Part shown: positions 1 through 10,438 of the stretch, piece by piece | Layout of the letters: each line of letters begins with the position of its first letter | Numbering within the stretch: position 1 is the stretch's first letter | NCBI GenBank assembly: GCA_037951105.1 | Contig: JBAMJV010007225.1 | Location: 64,501 to 128,500 of the forward strand | Length of the DNA stretch: 64,000 bases | Direction: 5' to 3' | Source: Echinarachnius parma | Taxonomy: Eukaryota > Echinodermata > Echinoidea > Clypeasteroida > Echinarachniidae | Notes under the pieces: model-generated | Database searches by the model: none | Told to the model about the DNA's origin: nothing | What the model saw: the letters and a program-made list of their open reading frames with translations, nothing else | Position numbers and translations under genes: made by a program

Positions 1-1418
1 TGGATGATCATTATGAATACGAATGAATACGTAACAATTAACTTTTATACTGTGACTTTGCATATTATAATATTTGTAGTTGCTCATTAGTCTTCATTAT
101 TATTTGAGGGTTCCACCGTTTTACAAGCATTGCTTTTCTAGTATTCCTTTATTTTGTGAATGACTGCAATCGATATGTTTTGTTGGAAACGAAAATAAAA
201 TTGCCATCGAATCGAAGGCCTACATAGTGGAAGATGAAAACACGCAAATAACGTGAATTCCTGATATTATATAACTTTTACCGACTTTGTTCTGCTTTGC
301 ATAATATCATACATTATATATATAACAATAATTATAATTCTTTCGACTGTAATCTACTTTTACAAAAAATATTTAATTGTATTGTATTATATTTTATGAA
401 GTTATAGGCGAATGGAAAAGACAATATTATGATTATAAGTATGAATTAATACGTTACAATTAACTATTATACTGTGACTTTGTACATACATTATGTATTG
501 CATATTACAATATTTGTAGTTGCTCATTAGTCTTCATTATTATTTTAGAGTTCCACCGTTTTACAAGCATTTCTTTTCTAGTATTCTTTTATTTCGTAAA
601 TGACTGCAATTGATTTGTATATTTTTAAACGAAAATAAAATTTACATTGAAATTGAAATTAAACTGAAAAGGGATCAGTGCCTTGCTACAGGACACAGGG
701 GTCGTGTTAGGCATCGAACCGAAGGCCTACTATAATGTATGATATTCCTTTTACCGACTTTGTTCAGTTTTGTATCATATCATACATTATATATACAACA
801 TTATTTATATTTCGTTCGAATGTAATATACTTTTGAGTCCATGTGCTGAAAAATATTTTAATTGTGTTGTATTATATTTAATGGAGTTATAGGCAAATGG
901 AAAAGACGCTATGATCATTATGATTACGCATGAATACATTACAATTTACTTTATACTGTGACTTTTTTACATATGTGTTGCATATTATAATATTTTGTAG
1001 TTGCTCATTGTTTCACCGTTTTACAAGCATTGCTTTTCTAGTATTTCTCTATTGTGTAAATGACTGCAATTGAATTGTTTTGTAGGAAACATAAATCAAA
1101 TTAAAATTGAAATTGAAAAGGGATCCGTGCCTTGCTGAAGGACACAAGGGTCGGACACAAGAGGATCGAACCGAAGGCCTACATATTGGAAGATGAAAAC
1201 ACGCAAAGAACGTGATAACTATAATTTCATACCAACTTTGATCAGTTTTGAATCATATCATTCATTATGTATATAGCAATAATTATATTCCGCTCGACTG
1301 TATATAATCTACTTTTGAGTCCATGTACTGAAAATTATTAATTATATTTTATTTTATGGAGTTACAGGCAAATGACAATGATTATAAGTATTAATTAAAA
1401 CGTTATAATTGTTTACTA

Positions 1419-1821
1419 TAGGTTTTCCCTCTCAATTTTGCACTTTTTTCAATCGAATTCATTTAGGGTCATTCGAATTCGCGCGTTGCCGCGTAATCGT
1501 TGGTATCGGTCTTCCAAATTCCGAATAAGTGCATGCGAATTCATGCATACGCACACGCTTTCGTGAATAGACACAGAAGTTCATTTATGGGCATTCGAAT
1601 TCGCGAATGTGCAGCCAACTGTCAACGGCCTTTCGCGAATTCGAATGACCATTGATGAAAAGGTATGCACTTTGTGCAAATTCACTTGCTCGTACGTGAT
1701 TTTTAACGACTATTTACGAATTCGAATGCTGCTTTGGTACGGCGATCGCAAATCGCGCGAATTCGTTTGCTCCTATTATCAATTCGATTGACACAATCGC
1801 GAAATTGAGCGGGAAAACCTA
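1419..1821. mobile_element. TA-flanked palindromic MITE rich in GAATTCG
   Basis: The element begins TAGGTTTTCCCTCTCAATTT and ends in the imperfect reverse complement, and the inverted match extends about 75 bp inward through CAATCGAATT and CGAATTCGCGCG. It is flanked by TA at 1417-1418 and 1822-1823. Neighbouring copies of the tandem unit show the uninterrupted site, which supports a 403-bp insertion with TA duplication, as in Tc1/mariner-like MITEs. GAATTC occurs repeatedly in the interior. The 60-codon open frame at 1609-1791 is not convincing as a gene. Confidence 0.8.
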
Positions 1822-1973
1822 TATTAAACTGTGACTTTGTATGTATGTTTTACATATTATCATATTTGTAGTTTCTCATTATATTAGTCTATATTACCAT
1901 TTGAGGGTTCCTTTTTACATTTTACTGACTTTGTTCCGTTTTGTATCATATATATCATACATTATGTATTTAA

Positions 1974-2486
1974 AAGGGTAGTTAAGTTTTGGTAGAGAGG
2001 GCGCTGCACATCACAATTTTTTGTGAGGTAATGAAAAACTGAGTGTCGTATTTGAGAGAACATGCAATTTTCATGGCAGAATAAACTTTATTTGGTCAAA
2101 ATCGACCCAGAAACGACTGAAATATCAATAAATATATCTGAACTTTTATTTGGGGCCCAAATAATTAGATGATTTTTTTCAACATTTTTTTTTAAATGCT
2201 TGTACTTAAAAAAAAAAAATCAAAATCGTTTTTTAAATGGTTGTTGATGATCTCTCTATTTAATCATTATTTCAATAAAAACATCACATACATAATTTTT
2301 TACAAAAAAATGGTTGAAACCAATGCCTTGTAAAAAGCGCCCTCTTGCGTTTAAATGGCTCTTTTTGAATGATAACGGGCTTTATACTTAGTCCTTTGTA
2401 ATTTTGTATACATTTCGAGCATGGTGGAGTTATAACCATTAGTTTGGTTACTAAAGTTCAGCCTTACCAAAACTATAACTACCCCT
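1974..2486. mobile_element. TTAA-flanked MITE, family 1, copy a
   Basis: The terminal inverted repeats read AGGGTAGTTAAGTTTTGGTA at the left and the complement at the right (ACCAAAACTATAACTACCCC). TTAA lies at both edges (1970-1973 and 2487-2490). The interior GAGAGGGCGCTGCACATC and GAAAAACTGAGTGTCG are shared with the copies at 2636, 3405 and 35020. TTAA duplication is typical of piggyBac-type elements; family assignment rests on this and is inferred. It is non-coding and interrupts a unit of the tandem array. Confidence 0.85.
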
Positions 2487-2635
2487 TTAACAATAAATAT
2501 GTCTTTTTGACTGTAATCTACTTTTTAGTCCATGTACTGAAAAATTTTCATTATAATTATTATATTATGTCCAAATGACAAAAACGCTATTATGGTTATA
2601 ATTAAGGTATTATAGTTCGAATTAAAGGGATAATT

Positions 2636-3090
2636 CAGTTTCGGTATAGAGGGCGCTGCAAGAAATGGTTTTTTTTTGTGAGGTTATGAAAAACTGAGTG
2701 TCAAATTCGAAAAGGCCTACAGTTTTAATGACAGAATAAACTATTTCATCAAAATCGGTTCAGAAACAGCCGAGATTTCAATGGATATTATCGGATCGAT
2801 ATAAATGTGTGATCTCATATTTATTCAATGATTTAAGAAAAAAACATCAAATTAACAAAATAGCTTCATAAATAGTTGTTGATGATCTCTCTATTTAATC
2901 ATTATTTTAACAAAACATTACATGCAAAATTGTTTTTATACAAAATGCTTGAAACCAATGCGTTTTTCAGAAAGCGCCGTCCTGTGTTTTAAGTCTTTTT
3001 GTAAACCTTTCGAGCATGGTGGAGTTATAACTATTAGTTTGTAAATGTTATGGTGCAGGTTGTTTTTACTAAAACTATCTCTCTTATATG
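2636..3090. mobile_element. TTAA-flanked MITE, family 1, diverged copy b
   Basis: This opens with TTAA then AGGGATAATTCAGTTTCGGT and carries the same landmarks as the other family 1 copies in the same order (GAGGGCGCTGCA, AAAACTGAGTGTC, GTTGTTGATGATCTCTCT, GAGCATGGTGGAGTTATAAC). The right end is decayed, and the last match is CTAAAACTATCTCTCTTA. It is more diverged than copies a, c and d, so it is probably older. Confidence 0.7.
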
Positions 3091-3198
3091 TTAAAATTGA
3101 TCATATACTGTGACTTTGTAGGTATGTGCTGTATATTATGTAATAATTATATTATAATTGTTTAAGTATATTATATTATTGTATTATTATAAACTATC

Positions 3199-4005
3199 GC
3201 ATGGGTGTATATAGGAGCACAACATTTACAGGGGGGGGGGGGGGGCTGAGGTCTTTTGCCTAAATAATTATTCTTTCTATTTTCATTTGACAAAAAGCAC
3301 ACACAATAAAACTTCTCCTCTTTGATGCCCGGAAATAACTGTTGATGGTTATGTCCGATAATAACATGATTTTCCCAAATATGACACGTTATGCCCGAAT
3401 TTAAAGGGGTAGTTTAGTTTTGGTAGAGAGGGCGCTGCACATCACAATTTTCTTGTGAGGTAATGAAAAACTGAGTGTCGAATTTGAGAGAACATGCAAT
3501 TTTAATGGCAGAATAAACTTTATTTGGTCAAAATCGACCCAGAAACGGCTGAAATATCAATAAATATGTCGGATCTTATAATTATTTGGGGCCCAAATAA
3601 TTAGATGATTTTTTCAAAAAATTAAAAAAATGCTTGAACTTTTTCAAAAATTTTCAAAAGCTTTTTTTAAATAGTTGTTGATGATCTCTCTATTTAATCA
3701 TTATTTCAATAAAACATCACATACATAATTTTGTGTGAAAAATGGTTGAAATCAATGCCTTTTACGAAAGCGCCCTCTTGAGTTTTAATGGCTCTTTTTG
3801 AATGATAACGGGCATTTTACTTAGTCGTTTGTAATTTTGTATACATTTTGAGTATGGTGGAGTTATAACCATTAGTTTATAGTGTTACTGTCCAGGTTTG
3901 GTTACTAAAGTTAAGCCTTACCAAAACTAAACTACCCCTTTAAGGTACTTTTTGCCCGAATATGGCCGTTTTCAAAACTCCAGGGGGACATTAGGCACAT
4001 GCGAC
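3199..4005. mobile_element. MITE with iterated GCCCGAATATGAC motif, hosting another MITE
   Basis: The start resembles GCATGGGCGTAGGGGCAC and is followed by a poly-G tract, then GTCTTTTGCC and a series of diverged GCCCGAATATGACATG-like units. It closes with CCGTTTTCAAAACTCCAGGG. Better-preserved relatives are at about 24443-24890 and 57715-58155, and there is a reverse fragment at 36640-36810. A family 1 MITE is inserted at 3405-3939 with TTAA duplication, so this element is the older of the two. Confidence 0.65.
3405..3939. mobile_element. TTAA-flanked MITE, family 1, copy c
   Basis: TTAA, then AGGGGTAGTTTAGTTTTGGT, opens the element, and the precise inverse ACCAAAACTAAACTACCCCT then TTAA closes it. 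Its 535 bp match the copy at 35020-35554 closely, with the same internal landmarks. The sharp ends and clean TTAA at 3401-3404 and 3940-3943 indicate a fairly recent insertion. Confidence 0.9.
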
Positions 4006-4093
4006 CCTTGTCCATCGTTAGGCTTTTGCATAGTATATGTCACCATATATAGCATATGTTATATATATTTTTTATTTTATATTATATACTTCT

Positions 4094-4260
4094 GGGCCCC
4101 GTTGCAGAAAGAGATACAATCGGTTGTAAATTACAATTAATTGCATGTCGGAAAATTTGCGCGTTTCAACCAATCAGATTTGCGCATTTAGAACACTTGA
4201 TTTGACTTGTAATTAATTGTAACTTACAATCGATTGTATCTCTTTCTGTAACGGAGCCCT
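4094..4260. mobile_element. Short palindromic MITE (GGGCCCCGTT termini)
   Basis: The left end (GGGCCCCGTTGCAGAAAGAG, then ATACAATCG and TTACAATTAATT) pairs with the right end (AATTAATTGTAACTTACAAT, CTCTTTCTGTAACGGAGCCC). Arms of about 65 bp enclose a short centre, so the whole 167 bp can fold as one hairpin. Nothing in it could be coding. Confidence 0.75.
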
Positions 4261-4498
4261 GGTCAGTTTCTCTTTATTTGAAATAGTTTTATACTCTAGG
4301 GATTTCCTGATATGTTGTACTATTTTCTATTTTGGAGTGGAATAAAAGAGCGATATTAAACATCATTAACAACTTCAGTTTCATGTGGGATTGTTTATTC
4401 GTTCTTGACCATTCTGAGCCCCCCTACCCGATCTCTCCCACTTACTTTGTTTAATGTGATTTGTATTCCTCCAAATTATAGATATATAACATAGTTAA

Positions 4499-4827
4499 AG
4501 GAGCACCTGTAAACTCCACACAAATTAATTTGAGCTTCCACATTTCTCTTCTACCATGTTGTTTGCCGTATGGTAAGAGAAGAATAAAATAGGGTTAGAT
4601 TTTTTCAAATGCCCCTTGAGTTTGACGATATCTACCATTGATAATCATTCAGCTCAAGCATTGTCAAGAGGGTTTAGAAACGGTCATAGGCCTAAACGTC
4701 ATACTGTAATTAGTTGTAAAAGCAGACGCATTTTATTTCATTCGGACATATCTTACAATGATTTTGGTATATAATTGAAGTCTCAAATGTCATTTTGGGC
4801 AATGTATGACACTTTACAGGTGCACCT
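4499..4827. mobile_element. TTAA-flanked MITE, family 2
   Basis: It opens with TTAA, AGGAGCACCTGTAAACTCC and ends TTTACAGGTGCACCT, TTAA. Internal landmarks (CTTCTACC.TGTTGT, GAATAAAATAGGGTTAGATT, TCATTCGGACATATCTTACA, TCAAATGTCATTTTGGGCAA) recur in the elements at 8268-9245 and 58584-58941. The TTAA duplication suggests piggyBac-type mobilisation. No reading frame is present. Confidence 0.85.
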
Positions 4828-5235
4828 TTAATCTAATATACATAACAAATATATTTCCAATGGTAATTTCTTTTTCATGAACGGAGAACAGCATAATTAG
4901 GGCTATGTACAGTCTAAAGTAAAATTAACTACCATACGTACATAAACGTGTATATCAACTGTATATTCAATTCACTCCAAAACATGAAAATAGAAGTTAT
5001 AATAAAGATAAAAGGAACTAAGTCCTGCTAAACGTCTCATTCACCCCCCCCCCCCCACCCCCACTTAGCCCAAGAATACCCACACCCCCACTAAAGCACT
5101 AAACACACTCGTACCCTCCATACATCAGACACCCCTTCCAGTAAAAAACAAACTATTAATTAAAAAAAGTAAAAAGCTGTCACATTCAACTAAAGAGAGG
5201 AGAAAATCGTGCGTGCGTTCGTGGGTGCTGGTATG
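4828..5235. other. Gene-free spacer with C tract
   Basis: AT-rich sequence with a C tract of about a dozen bases near 5043-5056 followed by C-rich low-complexity DNA. I see no gene, RNA or recognisable element. Confidence 0.5.
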
Positions 5236-5256
5236 TGTATGTGTGTGCGTATGTGC

Positions 5257-5350
<94 letters not shown>
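5236..5350. repeat. (GT)n microsatellite
   Basis: A long GT dinucleotide run with a few GC and AT interruptions. Open frames through it encode only Cys-Val or Thr-His repeats and are artefacts. Confidence 0.95.
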
Positions 5351-5352
<2 letters not shown>

Positions 5353-5629
5353 ATTATTTTTTTTATTTAAAGGATGTGAGCAGATTTCCGGGGTAGGGTG
5401 GGGGGGGGGGGGGGAGGGTGAGTGTGTAGGGGTGGGGAAGGGGGGATGAGAGAAGTAGCGTGTCTTACTTCTTTTTATTTTTTGTTAAATCTCCATTGTG
5501 TTTAATTTTTGTGAATTACACTTGATTTGTACACTTGAGATGTAAACTTGTATTTTCAAAAATGTTATTCAATTGTAAATGTTATGTTAATAATTTGGAG
5601 AAATAAAAAATCATTTAAAAAAAAAAAAA

Positions 5630-5631
<2 letters not shown>
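5351..5631 (+). pseudogene. Possible retroposed mRNA 3' end inside a (GT)n tract
   Basis: Unique sequence of about 280 bp ends with AATAAA at 5602-5607, and 9 bases later a pure A tract (5617-5631), after which a GT microsatellite resumes. The order of signal, short spacer and poly-A is that of a cleaved, polyadenylated transcript. The GT run on both sides would hide any target duplication. A LINE 3' tail is the main alternative. No coding region is visible. Confidence 0.4.
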
Positions 5632-5674
<43 letters not shown>

Positions 5675-5699
5675 TGTGCGTGTGTGCGTGCGTGCGTGC

Positions 5700-5734
<35 letters not shown>
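5632..5734. repeat. (GT)n microsatellite
   Basis: A dinucleotide run with an internal GTGC-rich section (about 5668-5705). It may be the continuation of the 5236-5350 tract split by the insertion between them. Confidence 0.95.
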
Positions 5735-5737
<3 letters not shown>

Positions 5738-6244
5738 ACAGGACAGGTCACACAAATCGAACTTTGAACATCAAAAATATGATTAAATCGCTTTGATTGG
5801 GCAAAATTTGTCTTTGAACATAAACTACAAACATGAAATAATAATGCTAGGCTACTGAAACGGTCGCAGCGACCGTTTATTCTTAAAATGAATAGATATA
5901 ATTCCACTACAAGATGTATCCAAGTCCCAATCTTTTCAGACTAACTCTTAAATTGTATTTTCTTTCATAATATTTGGACGGTAATCGCACAACTATTAAA
6001 TATTTGCTGGCTTGCAAATGCAAAAGGTGGACAGTATCTTAAATATCCATCTGTGTGTGTGGGTATTTTAGTAGTTGCTTTTGTGTTTTTTTGCAAACTT
6101 GTGTTTGACAATGTAGATGGTGTACATGTATTTTGCTTTTGATTTTCAAAGACTAGAGGTTATCTTTGACTGGGTAAATACTTTGATATAACTAGGGTTT
6201 GTATGCGAAACAGAAAAAAGAAGTTACCATTATGATATTACAAA

Positions 6245-6325
6245 ATATTGCATTGTAGGTGATACATTACTCTTTGAATACTTAATACTTATTCAAAGAG
6301 TAATGTATCACTTACAATGCAATAT
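6245..6325. repeat. Near-perfect 36-bp inverted repeat (hairpin)
   Basis: The left arm 6245-6280 and right arm 6290-6325 are complementary at 35 of 36 positions by eye, around a 9-nt loop. The arms begin ATATTGCATTGTA and read through ACATTACTCTTTGAATA. It lies at the edge of a decayed family 1 MITE. It could be a tiny foldback element or a folded terminal fragment; nothing shows that it is transcribed. Confidence 0.85.
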
Positions 6326-6339
6326 CAAACTGAAAGATG

Positions 6340-6635
6340 AGTGTAAAATCTGAAAGAGCACACAATCTTAATGACAGAATCAAATTTGTATGATTCAAAT
6401 CGGTTCAGAAACAGCTGAAATATCCATAAGTATATCAAATTGAAACAAATGTGGGGGACCAACTTGTAATTCTTTTGTGTTAACGGCTGCTTTTTAAAAG
6501 AAAACAGCCCTGTACCTTTACCGGGTATATGTTTTACTACCATTCAAGCATCATTGAACTGTAACTGTTAGTTTTTAATGATAATGTGCAACATTTAATT
6601 ACTAAATTTCAGTTTGACCAAAACTTTAAAAATAT
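6340..6635. mobile_element. Decayed family 1 MITE remnant
   Basis: Landmarks of family 1 survive in order: AATGACAGAATCAAATT, ATCGGTTCAGAAACAGC, GAAATATCCATAAGTATATC, then TAACTGTTAGTTTTTAATG and CAGTTTGACCAAAACTTTA. Ends are lost and identity is low, so this is the oldest family 1 copy seen here. Confidence 0.55.
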
Positions 6636-6759
6636 AGGACTACATAAACTATGAAAATTCTATATTACGGTTAACTTTTCAGCAGGTATATTTGCATATT
6701 TTTGTATTGGTAAATCAAAATTACTTCAGGTTGCATAATTATAACCCTTTCATTTATAT

Positions 6760-7040
6760 ACAGTCATGTGCTATCATTATTTCAATGGAGCCTAGTGCAT
6801 TGTCTACCCGCCAAAATGGTATCTTTTGAACTTTGAAGTGCAACATTTCAAAGCACAACCAGACATGGAAATAGCAGCAATCATACATGTTATAATATAA
6901 TACATATTGTATAGTTATTATCATAGAGCTGTATACAACTCTATGGTTATTATACATGTTGAAGTGGGTTTTCCCCACTTCGGCGTCTTGTATGGATTCA
7001 GTAATTCATACTTTCAGCTCAGAGAGAGACCACACCAATC
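6760..7040 (-). repeat. Interspersed repeat R, reverse copy
   Basis: Read on the minus strand this matches 24100-24390 and 55905-56205: CTCTCTGAGCTGAA, then a stem-like GAAGTGGGGAAAACCCAC segment, AACGGCTGTTATTTCC-type sequence, TTGCACTTCAAAGTTCAAAAG, GGGTAGACA.TGCACTAGGC and CATTGAAAT. The three copies make R an interspersed family. I cannot assign it to a class. Confidence 0.6.
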
Positions 7041-7084
7041 ACATTTGATAGTGCACCTTTTATACAGATTACTTAAAATTATTA

Positions 7085-7235
7085 TAAACAACAACAACAA
7101 CAGCAAACAATCAAACAAACATAATACGCATTGTAATTGTAAACCACGTTGTCAGAATTATGATATTTATAATGGTGATGATGATAATAATAACGATAGT
7201 AACAATAATAACGCTGATAATAATAAAATATTGCC
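7085..7235. repeat. Imperfect AAC/AAT trinucleotide-rich stretch
   Basis: Runs of AAC, AAT and GAT triplets interrupted by unique bases. The overlapping open frames encode Asn-rich or Tyr/His-rich low-complexity peptides and are not genes. Confidence 0.7.
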
Positions 7236-7239
7236 TCTG

Positions 7240-8260
7240 CAGATAATCTTGGTGCCCTATTCAGAGACACATCATTATTATCCTCGGCCAAATGTCATCG
7301 GAATAGAATAAGAATTAGTGATGAAAAACATGGGCAATTCGTTTGTTTTAAAGTATAATGTGCGAAAATACATCATTATAATCTACCATTCTGCTCGGGT
7401 ATATTTAGGGCTCTTATAGAAAAATTGGGTCAATTTTAGTACCAAATTAATAAACATGTGTATAAAACAATTGTATAGGTTGTAAAGTTTATTTTACGAT
7501 TACAGCAACCAGAGGTGGCATTTTCAATTTTTTTAAATGCTTGCTTTTTTTTTTGTTGTTAGTTCAAATGGGCCCCAGTCGATCGTTTCATATAACATTC
7601 CCTGTTACTACATGTAAAATAGTTGTAAATTTCTAACTCTAATTAGGGTAAGAGCTGTGCGGATCCATGTTTATTACCTGTTAATATACTGTAATATGGA
7701 GTCAACCATGGACAATCGTAAAGCAAATCCATAATAATAACACATTTTACCTCTGCCCCATAATGAATACAGTCATATAGAAATGATATCTATACATTCT
7801 GTTATACTTTTGTTCTATATAATTTGTTTTTGTCAATAACTGACTTCTTTAACATTTGCATACATTCCTATTTAGTATTTGGACTTTAGAAAACAAACAC
7901 GTCAAATAAAAGATAACAAAAATCTGATACACAATTGTGTATGTACTGTGCACATGGGCTGGGGAAAACCAGATCCAAGGAAAAACTCGAAAACAGTAAC
8001 CGTGACTCTATTGATATTTCACCCCCGATATGAACAATTTGCAGATTCACCAATATTTCTCATTGACAATGACGTCGCAAAACGATCTTTTTAGTCTTTT
8101 ACCTAGGATGCTTTGTGTAAATTGCGTTTTGTAAATAACTTACATTGATCCAAGCGGGGATCCCATCGTAAAATAGATAGTTCTGCAATATTATACAAAG
8201 TAAATAGATAATAATGTGTAAGATATTGCTTACTGAAAAATAAAAACATATATTTGTTTT
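7240..8260. other. Gene-free AT-rich spacer
   Basis: About one kilobase of AT-rich sequence. Open frames are short and lack codon bias or motifs. I recognise no element termini here. Confidence 0.5.
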
Positions 8261-8432
8261 AGATTAAAGGGATGCCTGTAAAGTTTCTAACTCCACGTAA
8301 ATTACTTGGAGCTTCCTCGTTTTTCTTCTACCGTGTTGTTGGGCTTATGGTAAGAAAAGAATAAAATAGGGTTAGATTTTCTCAAATGCCCCTTTAGTAT
8401 GACGATATCTAACATTCAGCTCAAGAGCGTAA

Positions 8433-9036
8433 AGGGATCTAGTAACTTTGTTGACATGTGCAAAAAGTGATGAAGGGTTGATGCAATGTATATTGTTGTT
8501 ATCTCATATGTCCACAGGGTATTGTGTGAAAATTTCAAGTCAAATGGACATTGCATGATGGCCAAGTAATGAGCGAAAATGAAAAGTGATATTCACTAAC
8601 TCACTGCACTCAGGGGCGGATCTAGCTTTTTCCTAAGGGGGGTTTGACCCAATGACGATGCAGAGCATCGTCCACGAGCCGCGAAGCGGCGATTTTTTTT
8701 GATATTTTGGACCCCCATAAGTGATTTTGTTTCATTTTTTTCACTGATACATTTTCACTTGGCAGCCCAAGGGGGGGGGGGGGGGGGTTTAAACCCCCTA
8801 AACCCCCCACCCCCGTAGATCCGCCACTGGCACTCACTTTGTACACGGTTTCAAAACTCCAGGGGAGTTTTTCTTATCTGAATACTTCGATCGTACATAT
8901 CTTTGTAACGAAAGGGAAATTTGAAAAACCGAAACCGGTCCCATGATTTTATTGTTGATACGAATACAACAAGGTATGAGGGAACCGCTAGAATTAAATT
9001 TTATTTTGAGGATTTGGACAATGTTACTAAGTCCCT
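8433..9036. mobile_element. TTAA-flanked MITE, family 3, nested in family 2
   Basis: The left end reads AGGGATCTAGTAACTTTGTT and the right end GGACAATGTTACTAAGTCCCT followed by TTAA at 9037-9040. The copy at 23504-23879 shares termini and interior (GACATGTG, GTAATGAGCGAAAATG, GTGATATTC, CTTTGTACAC). This copy is longer because a CAGGGGCGGATC element is inserted at 8611-8829. Confidence 0.8.
8611..8829. mobile_element. Innermost MITE with CAGGGGCGGATC termini
   Basis: The element begins CAGGGGCGGATCTAG and ends CTAGATCCGCCACTG in inverse sense, with GCACT on both sides (8606-8610 and 8830-8834). The uninterrupted relative at 23504-23879 reads CATTGCACTGACTTTG, a single copy of that target. 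The interior holds two adjacent triloop hairpins (8654-8672 and 8678-8690), the sequence CACTTGGCAGCCCAAG and an 18-base G tract. The 5-bp duplication does not settle the superfamily; the CAG..CTG ends resemble hAT. Confidence 0.85.
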
Positions 9037-9383
9037 TTAATGAACGGTCATACACCTCATAAGCGTCATACAATAATTTGTTGTAAAAGCTGACGCATAT
9101 TTTCGCTTTTTTTAACCAGGAAAGCAGTGTTCCTTTTCAATGAAACTTTCACACATCATTCGGACATATCTTACAATGAATTTGGGACAGGATTGTAGTC
9201 TCAAATGTCATTTTGGGCAATATCTGACACTTTACAGGTGCACCTTTAACAACGAAGCGTATTGAAAGTTACAGTGTGGAAACCCAGACTGATTATCATA
9301 ACGTACAACAGGCCTGACGTGCAAGGTTGGTATGCTGTCAATCAATCGCGTTATGGGTGGAGTTTTGTCGGGTTTTCCCCCTA

Positions 9384-10436
9384 CATGGTGTCTCAAAAAG
9401 AACAGTCAGGACAAAAATAATTAAAATATGATAATATGATAATTTGTTACGTTATTTGGTACCATATTACAGAGGAAGAGTTGTGCTTTCAGATGCTCTT
9501 TGTACGACATATTTCCTTTCAGCGGATCTCAAATTAGATCTGATTGTGTACGAAAATACAAAAACCCAATTTGTGCCGATTTGCGTATTTGCACTGAAAA
9601 TGGCGTTGGACATTCGTTGCACACATTTGGTCTTCTCATTAAGACTTCTAATATTATAACGATGTAATAATGGCTAGAGACCTAGAGTACAATTATATTC
9701 GTTACTGCTGACGCTGGAAGGGTTAAAGGTGGTTAAATATGGTACAATCTCCGTAAAAAGCAAGTTTTCTGGATAGAGTTCTTCCAAATTCATCTTGCTT
9801 CAGGATTCTGAACGCCTCATATTCCTAGCACTTTTGACAGTTCCGAATGGTGTTGCAAAGCTGAAGGCGTTTGCCTTGTTACTGTTTTTTTTTCTTGTAT
9901 TGATTGTAGACATTTGTCAGGCTTTGCGTTTGTATATTGAGACCATAAAGTGATTTTAAAGTGTATCAAAGGCTCGCGTTGTAATAATACACATTAATGC
10001 TCAAACACAACTCTAAGTAGACGAATCGTTGACAATTTTGTAAAGCTTGAACTATGTTGATCCAACAAAAGGCGTCAAATCTATTGAAATGTAATTCAGA
10101 CATTGGTAACAACACATTTAATCACCATATTTAGCCAATCTAATAATTGCTTAATACATGCTACATGTTTGCTCTAAAAATAATTACATGTTGGTAACCC
10201 ATTGGTAAGTCATGTGATGCACAGTACGTAAATTGTCACAAAGTGGATTTCGAAATTTTTGCAAACAAATGACCATATCTCACGACTGAGAAACCCAATT
10301 AAGCTGACATAAAAACCATCCGGAAGCCTCATTATTTTTCTTTAATATGACACCAAATATGTATGTTTTTCAAATTACCTTCTGTCATACCTTAAAAAAT
10401 GTTTTCCAACTGTACCATTCTTTTTGAGACACCCTG
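9384..10436. mobile_element. Mariner-type element remnant, ~1.05 kb
   Basis: Terminal repeats CATGGTGTCTCAAAAAGAAC and GTACCATTCTTTTTGAGACACCCTG are inverse to each other, and TA flanks both ends (9382-9383, 10437-10438). CAGGGTGTCTCAAAAAG-type termini are typical of Tc1/mariner elements. The interior shows no transposase reading frame; the 71-codon frame at 9444-9659 is shared with the relic at 21985-22441 but has no recognisable motif. It is either a non-autonomous derivative or heavily decayed. Confidence 0.75.
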
Positions 10437-10438
10437 TA

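Larger units (their letters stand above)
1..3200. repeat. Tandem array of a ~420-490 bp unit, interrupted by MITEs
   Basis: The same ordered landmarks recur: a tract reading like TTACAATTAACT, then ACTGTGACTTTG, GTTCCACCGTTTTACAAGC, CCTTGCTGAAGGACAC, GCATCGAACCGAAGGCCTAC, and TTCGACTGTAATCTACTTTT. Unit starts fall near 22, 440, 927, 1390 and 2580, so at least four full or partial head-to-tail copies are present and diverged. Three small transposons (1419-1821, 1974-2486, 2636-3090) sit inside later copies. The motif GGCATCGAACC resembles a pol III B box, but I see no A box, so a tRNA origin is only a guess. Two more copies lie at about 20990-21770. No gene is visible here. Confidence 0.8.
8268..9245. 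mobile_element. Family 2 TTAA MITE with two further elements nested inside
   Basis: Outer termini are AGGGATGCCTGTAAAGT and ACTTTACAGGTGCACCT, with TTAA at 8264-8267 and 9246-9249. Its left half ends at about 8430 and its right half resumes at about 9041, because a family 3 element lies in between. Compared with the uninterrupted copy at 58584-58941 (AAAAGCGTTAATGAACGG), the break falls exactly at a TTAA. Confidence 0.85.

Noticed and set aside
5213-5907. Open frames of 78 and 98 codons across GT/CA repeats
   Set aside because: They encode Cys-Val or Thr-His dipeptide runs from microsatellites, with no start context or domain.
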